Below are positions 45,313 through 50,326 of a DNA stretch of 50,326 bases, piece after piece. A program made the translations under genes and the position numbers. This stretch comes from Labrys sp. WJW (GTDB lineage Bacteria > Pseudomonadota > Alphaproteobacteria > Rhizobiales > Labraceae), in NCBI RefSeq assembly GCF_001676615.1, contig NZ_LYXZ01000049.1, positions 1-50,326 of the forward strand, given 5' to 3'. Each line of letters opens with the position of its first letter. Position 1 is the first letter of the stretch. The notes under the pieces are model-generated. The model had not been told where the DNA came from, searched no databases, and saw nothing but the letters and a program-made list of their open reading frames with translations.

Positions 45313-45738
45313 ATCGGCAACCTATCTTGCTGTTGCCCGCTTCGATGTCTGCGAACGGGCCCTTTTTCAGCGGTCCGACATCACGTGCGCATCAAGCGCG
45401 ACGTCAGAGGGGCCCGGCCCGCAGGTGAAATGTGGGGACATGGCCACATGGTTGCAAGTGTATTTCCTGTAATCATTGCCGCCGGCGTCCCGGCGAAGCG
45501 GGAAAGCCGGGGCTGCCGGGGACGATCGGGGGCGGGCCGATGGCCTGCGGCGGGGCGAGCCGGCGGCCAATGTGAAATCCCTCGCTTTTTTCCCGCAAAG
45601 GCACTATGTCAGCCCCATCAGCGTGACAGCATCGACAGTGTGAGCGTGGGCCGTTCGGCTTGCGTGACGGGAGAATTGGCCGAGAGACCTCGTTTCGGAT
45701 CTGGCTTGACCATCTTCCATTGGGAATAGAACCGAGCC
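45313..45738. other. Divergent gap between the Tim44-like gene and obgE
   Basis: This 426-base region between two divergent genes should hold both promoters. No reading frame with a good ribosome binding site and no RNA gene or repeat could be recognised. Confidence 0.6.
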
Positions 45739-46788
45739 ATGAAGTTTCTCGATCAAGCCAAGATCTATGTCAAAGCCGGCGATGGCGGTGGGGGGGCGGT
45801 GTCCTTCCGGCGTGAAAAATTCATCGAATTCGGCGGGCCCGACGGCGGTGACGGCGGCAAGGGCGGTTCGGTCGTGGCCGAATGCGTCGACCATCTCAAC
45901 ACGCTGATCGACTATCGCTACCAGCAGCATTTCAAGGCGCGCGTGGGCATGCACGGCATGGGCCGCAACCGCACCGGTGCCAATTCGGCCGATGTGGTGC
46001 TGAAGGTGCCGGTCGGTACCCAGATCTATGAGGAGGACGGCGAGACCATGATCGCCGACTTCACCGAGGTCGGCCAGCGCGCCCTGATCTGCAAGGGTGG
46101 CAATGGCGGCTTCGGCAACGCCTATTTCAAGACCTCGACCAACCAGGCGCCGCGCCGCGCCAATCCCGGCCTGCCGGGCGAGGAGAAGACGATCTGGCTG
46201 CGCCTCAAGCTGATCGCCGATGCCGGCCTTGTCGGCCTGCCCAATGCCGGCAAGTCGACCTTCCTGGCCTCGGTGACGGCCGCCAAGCCCAAGATCGCCG
46301 ACTATCCCTTTACCACGCTCTATCCCGGCCTCGGCGTCGTCAGGGTGGATGGGCGTGAATTCGTGCTTGCCGACATTCCCGGCCTGATCGAGGGCGCGCA
46401 TGAAGGACACGGCCTCGGCGACCGCTTCCTCGGCCATGTCGAGCGCTGCCGCGTGCTGCTGCATCTGGTCGACGGTACCTGCGAGCATGCCGGCAAGGCC
46501 TACAAGGTCATTCGCAACGAACTGGCGGCCTATAGCGAAGACCTCGCCGCCAAGCCGGAGATCGTGGCGCTGTCGAAAACGGATTCGCTCTCGCCTGAAC
46601 TCTTGAAGGAACAGGTGGCGCGGCTGAAGCGGGCGGCGAAGAAGACGCCGATCATCCTGTCGTCCATCTCCGGCGCCGGCGTGCAGGAGGCCTTGCGCGA
46701 GCTTTTCGAGGTGATCGGTGCGGCCAAGGCCGCCGACGCCATCATCGAAAAGCCGGTTTTGGAAAAGAACAATACCTGGCAGCCCTGA
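45739..46788 (+). CDS. obgE: GTPase ObgE/CgtA
   Basis: A 349-residue GTPase. The glycine-rich OBG fold covers residues 1-158 (MKFLDQAKIYVKAGDGGGGA, FGGPDGGDGGKGGSV). The G domain follows with P-loop GLPNAGKSTFLA (about 168), switch YPFTT, DIPGLIEGAHEGHGLG (G3), and SKTDS in place of the more usual NKxD at G4. It acts in 50S subunit assembly and growth control. In many relatives proB follows; here it is a small secreted protein gene. Confidence 0.96.
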   Translation: MKFLDQAKIYVKAGDGGGGAVSFRREKFIEFGGPDGGDGGKGGSVVAECVDHLNTLIDYRYQQHFKARVGMHGMGRNRTGANSADVVLKVPVGTQIYEEDGETMIADFTEVGQRALICKGGNGGFGNAYFKTSTNQAPRRANPGLPGEEKTIWLRLKLIADAGLVGLPNAGKSTFLASVTAAKPKIADYPFTTLYPGLGVVRVDGREFVLADIPGLIEGAHEGHGLGDRFLGHVERCRVLLHLVDGTCEHAGKAYKVIRNELAAYSEDLAAKPEIVALSKTDSLSPELLKEQVARLKRAAKKTPIILSSISGAGVQEALRELFEVIGAAKAADAIIEKPVLEKNNTWQP

Positions 46789-46857
46789 ACCGGATCGCCG
46801 TGAACTTTTCAGCCCTGGTCAGTGTTGAGATATCGGATGGCGGCAGGAGTTGAAGCA

Positions 46858-47340
46858 ATGGCCTTGAGCAAGACGACAGCGCTGTCGCGCCTGTTGGCCG
46901 GGGCCTTCCTGGCCCTTGCGACCCTGGTCGTGGCCGTGCCCGCGCTTGCCGATACGCTGACGCCGAAGGCTGCGATCCGAGTGATGACGCAGGCCGGCTA
47001 TTCCGGCATCGGCGGCGTGACCCATGACCTCAATTTCTATTACGCAGCTGCCGTTGACGCCAAGCGTCGGCGCGTGCGTGTGACCGTCGACGATCAGAGC
47101 GGCAAGATCGTCGCCGTGGTGCCGCTGCGGGGCAGCGGTGCGGCACTGCCGGCATCGCAGGCCCTGAGGCCGATGCCTCCGCTGCAGAAGACTGAAATCA
47201 AGCCGGTGCCCCGCATCGTCCCGCTCACCGTGCCGCCCCCGGCGCTGCGAACGCCCGGACGCTACGCCTACCCGCTCAATTCGAGGGGGCAGCTGACGCC
47301 GGGTTGGTGCCGCTACCGCCAGATCGCGCCGGGGTGCTGA
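46858..47340 (+). CDS. Small secreted protein with PepSY-like region
   Basis: A 160-residue exported protein. Residues about 1-30 form a signal peptide ending VPALA. The mature part begins DTLTPKAAIRVMTQAGYSGI, then YYAAAVDAKRRRVRVTVDDQ and SGKIVAVVPLRG, a helix-strand pattern like PepSY domains. The C-terminus is proline-rich and ends in two cysteines (GWCRYRQIAPGC). The ATG at 46858 follows GGAG. Function unknown; it follows obgE by 69 bases. Confidence 0.75.
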   Translation: MALSKTTALSRLLAGAFLALATLVVAVPALADTLTPKAAIRVMTQAGYSGIGGVTHDLNFYYAAAVDAKRRRVRVTVDDQSGKIVAVVPLRGSGAALPASQALRPMPPLQKTEIKPVPRIVPLTVPPPALRTPGRYAYPLNSRGQLTPGWCRYRQIAPGC

Positions 47341-47370
47341 GGAATCAAAACGGCGGCTATGCTTGACCCG

Positions 47371-47461
47371 TGCGTCATTGCAAGCGTAGCGAAGCAATCC
47401 AGGAGCCATGGCCACCACGTTTTCCAGCACTGGATTGCTTCGCTACGCTCGCAATGACGGT
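47371..47461. repeat. Long inverted repeat, family C
   Basis: Arms CGTCATTGCAAGCGTAGCGA (then AGCAATCCAG) and its reverse complement with one mismatch flank about 32 bases. Compared with the copy at 5780-5872, the same arm position changes from G to T with a matching C to A in the other arm. Confidence 0.88.
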
Positions 47462-47506
47462 GCTCGATCGGTCGAACATCAATGCCGTTGGCAGAAGTCC
47501 CCAACG

Positions 47507-47535
47507 CAAAAGGCGCCCCGGTTTCCCGGAGCGCC
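47507..47535 (-). terminator. Intrinsic terminator after the Hsp20 gene
   Basis: On the minus strand GGCGCTCCGG pairs with CCGGGGCGCC around a GAAA loop, followed by TTTT, 27 bases after the Hsp20 stop. Confidence 0.85.
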
Positions 47536-47561
47536 CTGACTTTCAGTTCTATCCTGTTGGC

Positions 47562-48023
47562 TTAGGCGGCCTTGGCTTCGACCTGCCGGGGAGCCGAACC
47601 ATTGATCGGGATCAGCCGGGGCTTCTTGGCCTCCGGGATCTCGCGGACAAGATCGACATGGAGCAGGCCGTTCTCGAGGCTGGCACCCGTCACCTGAACG
47701 TAATCGGCGAGCTGGAAGCGGCGCTCGAAAGCGCGGGCGGCGATACCCTGATGCAGGATCTCACCCTTGCCGGCTTCCTTGCTCTCGGACTTCTCGCCGC
47801 GAATGGTGAGGGAATTTTCCTTCACTTCGATGGCGATGTCGCTCTCTGCGAAGCCGGCGACAGCAACCGAGATGCGATAGGTGTTATCCGAGGTGCGCTC
47901 GATATTGTAGGGCGGGTAGGTGGTGGCCGAAGCATCGATGCCGGCAACCTGATCGAGCGCCGAGAACAGGCGGTCGAAACCAACGGTGGAACGGTAAAGG
48001 GGCGAAAAATCAAACTGACGCAT
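47562..48023 (-). CDS. Hsp20/alpha-crystallin small heat shock protein
   Basis: A 153-residue small heat shock protein (class A, IbpA-like). The N-terminal MRQFDFSPLYRSTVGFDRLF is typical of rhizobial IbpA-type proteins. The alpha-crystallin domain covers about residues 38-128 (PPYNIERTSDNTYRISVAVA, and GIAARAFERRFQLADYVQVT), and the C-terminal I-x-I motif reads LIPI. It binds unfolding proteins. The ATG follows GGAGG, which lies in a ROSE-type thermometer, and a sigma-32-like promoter is about 90 bases further upstream. Confidence 0.95.
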   Translation of the reverse strand: MRQFDFSPLYRSTVGFDRLFSALDQVAGIDASATTYPPYNIERTSDNTYRISVAVAGFAESDIAIEVKENSLTIRGEKSESKEAGKGEILHQGIAARAFERRFQLADYVQVTGASLENGLLHVDLVREIPEAKKPRLIPINGSAPRQVEAKAA

Positions 48024-48108
48024 GGCTATCCTCCTTTGAAGCGACAAGCCGTTGAAATGCTCCGCCATCTGGCCGGAGCTGACATGTGCAGCCCGTCCGG
48101 GCCTGCAC
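48024..48108 (-). promoter_or_regulatory. ROSE-type RNA thermometer before Hsp20
   Basis: The 5' leader forms three stem-loops: 48086-48108 (GTGCAG..CTGCAC), 48059-48079 (GCTCCG..CGGAGC) and 48024-48050, next to the start codon. In the last one UCGCU pairs with AGGA of the Shine-Dalgarno sequence with a bulged G, and GGCU/AGCC closes the stem. This is the hallmark ROSE motif (UYGCU). Heating should melt the helix and permit translation. Confidence 0.8.
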
Positions 48109-48114
48109 AAACCA

Positions 48115-48144
48115 TGATTTGGTGCGGGTTCCGGCGGTTTCAAG
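48115..48144 (-). promoter_or_regulatory. Candidate sigma-32 heat-shock promoter
   Basis: On the minus strand CTTGAAA (48144-48138) is followed about 15 bases later by CCAAAT, close to the alphaproteobacterial heat-shock consensus. It fits transcription through the ROSE leader. Confidence 0.5.
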
Positions 48145-48232
48145 GGGGAGGGTTTCGATTCTTGACCGGGCTTGTCTTGTCCGCCCGATCGCGCAAGATG
48201 ACGTCGTTCCAGGCCGTTCTCCAAGGTAAGCC

Positions 48233-48490
48233 ATGCTGAAACTGCGCCCCAATTGCGAATGCTGCGACAAGGACCTGCCTCCCGAAGCGCGTGAAGCGAT
48301 GATCTGTACCTTCGAATGCACCTTCTGCGCCGGTTGCGCCGCGAATGTCTTCGCCGGTACCTGTCCCAATTGCGGCGGCGACCTCGTGCGCAGGCCGGTT
48401 CGTCCTGCCGCGCTGCTGGCCAAATATCCCCCTTCGACCGAGCGTGTGCTGCGCAACGGCGACTGTCTTGCCAAGCGCGATGCGGCCTGA
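48233..48490 (+). CDS. DUF1272 domain protein (small zinc-binding-like)
   Basis: An 85-residue protein with many paired cysteines: LRPNCECCDKDLPPEAREAM, CTFECTFCAGCAANVF and TCPNCGGDLVRRPVRP, a zinc-ribbon-like pattern that defines DUF1272. Function unknown. Divergent from the Hsp20 gene, 209 bases apart, with no shared regulation visible. Confidence 0.92.
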   Translation: MLKLRPNCECCDKDLPPEAREAMICTFECTFCAGCAANVFAGTCPNCGGDLVRRPVRPAALLAKYPPSTERVLRNGDCLAKRDAA

Positions 48491-48589
48491 GCCGTGGACG
48501 TCGTTCGCCTGCCTCGCGATGATTTCGCCCCTGCACATCGGCGCGAAGCAGTCTATATGAGGCAGTGAACATCCCTGCAGGAAACATCC

Positions 48590-49210
48590 ATGCTTCACGC
48601 CCATTCCTTCGTGCCGGCCCGCGAGGTCGAAGCCAAGTCCATTGCCGACAGCGTCGTGCTGACCTTCGAGGATCGCTGCCAGCGCCAGGGCGTGGTGCAG
48701 ACGGTGGGCGGCCTCGATATCCTGTTGGATCTTGCCGAGGCGCCGGCCCTCGCCCATGGCGATGCCTATCGGCTGGAGGATGGCCGGTTGATCGAGATCG
48801 TGGCCGAGGCGGAGCCGCTGCTCGAGATCAAGGGCCGCGATCCCCTGCACCTGATGCGCCTGGCCTGGCATCTCGGTGACCGCCATCGCGAAACCGAGAT
48901 CGGGACGAAATGGCTGCGCATTCGCCAGGATGCCGAGATTGCCGAGGTCCTCAAAGGGCTCGGCGCCAAGGTCGTGGCGATCGAAGGGCCATTCCAGCCG
49001 GAGGGCGGAGATCACAGCCACGACGCGCATGGGCATGATCATGGCCATCATCACGGCCATGACCACAAGCATGACCATCATCACCATGATCACGGGCATA
49101 AGCACGATCACGATCACGATCATGGCCACCATCACCACGATCATGGCGAGGCTTGCGGCTGTGGGCACGACCATGATCATGGGCATCACGGCAAGCACGG
49201 CCACGACTGA
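48590..49210 (+). CDS. ureE: Urease accessory protein UreE with His-rich tail
   Basis: A 206-residue nickel metallochaperone. Residues about 1-75 are the UreE N-domain (RCQRQGVVQTVGGLDILLDL) and about 76-135 the metal-binding C-domain (AWHLGDRHRETEIGTKWLRI contains the conserved GDRH). From about residue 140 to the end lies a tail with more than 30 histidines plus Asp/Gly and one CGC. UreE delivers nickel to urease. No other urease gene is in the window. The ATG at 48590 follows CAGGAAA. Confidence 0.95.
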   Translation: MLHAHSFVPAREVEAKSIADSVVLTFEDRCQRQGVVQTVGGLDILLDLAEAPALAHGDAYRLEDGRLIEIVAEAEPLLEIKGRDPLHLMRLAWHLGDRHRETEIGTKWLRIRQDAEIAEVLKGLGAKVVAIEGPFQPEGGDHSHDAHGHDHGHHHGHDHKHDHHHHDHGHKHDHDHDHGHHHHDHGEACGCGHDHDHGHHGKHGHD

Positions 49211-49246
49211 GCGGCACACTGCCGGGAAGCGACGACAGGATTTGCC

Positions 49247-49274
49247 GCACCGGATCCGATCTCGAATCCGGTGC
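49247..49274. terminator. Possible bidirectional hairpin terminator
   Basis: GCACCGGAT and ATCCGGTGC pair over a 10-base loop between the convergent ureE and GCG-type genes. Only a short T-run follows on the plus strand. Confidence 0.4.
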
Positions 49275-49303
49275 TTTGAGCGATCAGCCCGTCGCTGCTG
49301 GAC

Positions 49304-49603
49304 CTACCAGCGATGCCAGGGGTGCCTGTAATAGGGGCGATGCCATCCCCCGCCCCAGCCATAATAGTAGACGGGGCGGCTCCAGCCATAGCTGCCATAG
49401 CTGTAGACCGGATATTGCGGTACGCAACGCCCCCAGATGTTGGGGCGCCAGCCAGGGCCGCAGCCCCAGGCCACCTGCTGCACCAGAGGTGCGGAGGCCG
49501 GGGCGGGAGAAGCCAGCGGCATGGCTGAGGCGCCTATCGTCGTGGCGGCCAGGCCAGGCAGGCCGAGCGAGGCGATGGCGGCGATTTGAATGATACGCTT
49601 CAT
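49304..49603 (-). CDS. Small secreted GCG_CRPN-type protein
   Basis: A 99-residue protein with a signal peptide (about residues 1-28) followed by WGCGPGWRPNIWGRCVP, which matches the glycine-cysteine-glycine/CRPN-like leader known from many alphaproteobacterial small proteins. The rest is Tyr/Trp/Gly/His-rich (YYYGWGGGWHRPYY). Function unknown; envelope location is likely. The ATG at 49603 is chosen because it starts the signal sequence. Confidence 0.8.
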   Translation of the reverse strand: MKRIIQIAAIASLGLPGLAATTIGASAMPLASPAPASAPLVQQVAWGCGPGWRPNIWGRCVPQYPVYSYGSYGWSRPVYYYGWGGGWHRPYYRHPWHRW

Positions 49604-49686
49604 GATGGAACTCCACCGGGTACTGCTTGCGGAAGGCCGGTGTGGCCTCCTGCAAGCTTGAACGCGGGCCGCAGGGAAATCCGTCG

Positions 49687-50139
49687 CTATTGGGCTGTTT
49701 TTTTCGGCGGCGGCGGCGCGTGGATATAGCGGCTCAGCCCCTCGGCCAGGATGGCTCGATCGGCCGGCGAACTCGTGGCCGCGAATTCGACGATGCGCTG
49801 TTCGAGCGCGGCCCGCATGGCGGAGTCGGCGATGCGGGCGCGTTCCAGGGCCGCAAGCAGGGCCGGGGCATCCAGTGTCGGCTGCCGCAGCAGAGCGGCG
49901 GCATCGCGCCGGGCCTGCTGTCCGTCCAGGATGGTCTGGCGGGCCTGATGGCGCGCCTCGCGCAGGGTCTTGTAGAAGGCGTCGCGTTCCGGCGCCGGAA
50001 GCTGGTTGCCCAGGGCCTGGAGCGAGGCGCGCGGCATGGATCTGCGCGCTTCGAACCAGGCGATGCCGCCGGCGATCGCCCCGACCAGGAAGATGTTGAG
50101 GGTGATCGAGACGACGAGGGGAAGGCGCGAGCCGGCCAT
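49687..50139 (-). CDS. Periplasmic CpxP/Spy-like heavy-metal-sensor family protein
   Basis: A 150-residue protein with an N-terminal membrane anchor or signal (SRLPLVVSITLNIFLVGAIA) and a long helical periplasmic part rich in Arg, Ala and Gln (LREARHQARQTILDGQQARR, ADSAMRAALEQRIVEFAATS), ending in a proline-rich tail PPPPKKTAQ. This fits the 'periplasmic heavy metal sensor' family related to CpxP/Spy/CnrX. Such proteins often sit next to sigma and anti-sigma genes. It begins 2 bases after the stop of a truncated membrane protein gene. Confidence 0.75.
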   Translation of the reverse strand: MAGSRLPLVVSITLNIFLVGAIAGGIAWFEARRSMPRASLQALGNQLPAPERDAFYKTLREARHQARQTILDGQQARRDAAALLRQPTLDAPALLAALERARIADSAMRAALEQRIVEFAATSSPADRAILAEGLSRYIHAPPPPKKTAQ

Positions 50140-50141
50140 GT

Positions 50142-50326
50142 TTACGATCCTTCCTCGCTGATCTCCGTATCGGGTCCGGCATCTCCAAAGGCCGTGACTG
50201 TCGTGCCCAGGCCGAGATGCTCCGTCCTCGCCGGTGTATCGAGCAGGGCGATCGCCAGGGTTCCGGCCAGGGCGCCGGCAAGGCCGGCGCCCGCCAGGCC
50301 GAGCCCCAGCCACCAGCGGCGGGCCC
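50142..50326 (-). CDS. Membrane protein, C-terminal part (5' end outside window)
   Basis: The frame is open to the window edge and gives ARRWWLGLGLAGAGLAGALA and a following hydrophobic helix, then an acidic soluble tail ending DTEISEEGS. About 61 residues are seen. Its stop lies 2 bases before the CpxP/Spy-like gene. In related genomes an anti-sigma factor or similar membrane protein occupies this slot; that identity is inference. Confidence 0.5.
   Translation of the reverse strand, partial: ARRWWLGLGLAGAGLAGALAGTLAIALLDTPARTEHLGLGTTVTAFGDAGPDTEISEEGS

Noticed and set aside
48140..49219. Minus-strand frame rich in Met/Val/Ile, looking like a membrane protein
   Set aside because: It is the complement of the His/Asp-rich tail of UreE, which reads as Met/Val in antisense.

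Overview
The window is GC-rich, densely coded DNA from an alphaproteobacterium, most likely of the order Hyphomicrobiales (Rhizobiales). Pointers are an F1-ATPase operon (atpHAGDC) without the F0 genes, ccmC-ccmD-ccmG, betI-betB-betA, an MtgA-L32 pair, a ROSE-type RNA thermometer in front of an Hsp20 gene, and several families of palindromic intergenic repeats of the kind common in this order. I cannot fix the genus from sequence alone. No rRNA, tRNA, CRISPR array, transposase, phage gene or origin is visible.

Layout. 0-1.3 kb: end of a short-chain dehydrogenase, a small membrane protein and a DUF924 protein. 1.5-4.1 kb: cytochrome c maturation genes ccmC-ccmD-ccmG, then two tandem Nudix/RppH paralogues. 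4.2-7.8 kb: a hot-dog thioesterase, a DMT exporter, a truncated hemoglobin and a CtpA-type protease. 8.0-10.6 kb: an unusual two-gene cassette, a GSCFA-domain/TPR protein followed by a PhyH-like dioxygenase. 10.8-14.9 kb: a GFA-type zinc protein, an FMN monooxygenase and two aldo/keto reductases. 15.2-21.3 kb: a five-gene carbohydrate operon (Gfo/Idh oxidoreductase, TIM-barrel isomerase, alpha/beta hydrolase, RPE-like epimerase, ROK kinase) divergent from its probable ROK-family repressor. 21.3-24 kb: CrcB/Fluc, a 40-residue membrane protein and an ABC-F ATPase. 24-32.3 kb: four LysR regulators with neighbours (GST, PPOX-family flavoprotein, YeiH exporter, DMT exporter, cupin). 32.5-39.5 kb: mtgA, rpmF and the ATP synthase operon, which carries an Ohr/OsmC peroxidase gene between atpG and atpD. 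40.1-44.2 kb: choline-to-betaine genes. 44.3-50.3 kb: a Tim44-like protein, ObgE, a small PepSY-like secreted protein, Hsp20, a DUF1272 protein, an orphan ureE with a very His-rich tail, a GCG_CRPN-type small protein, and a periplasmic sensor-like protein preceded by a truncated membrane protein.

How the parts work together. The sugar operon looks like an inducible pathway: oxidation by Gfo/Idh, rearrangement or cleavage by the TIM-barrel and hydrolase, then phosphorylation and epimerisation by the ROK kinase and RPE-like enzyme. A 21-bp imperfect palindrome sits between the operon and its divergent ROK regulator. Three of the four LysR genes lie head to head with a plausible target, and two of those gaps contain clean inverted repeats. 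The best candidates for something undescribed are the carbohydrate operon, the GSCFA-TPR/dioxygenase cassette, the peroxidase inside the atp operon, and a set of intergenic inverted repeats with constant arms and interchangeable palindromic cores.
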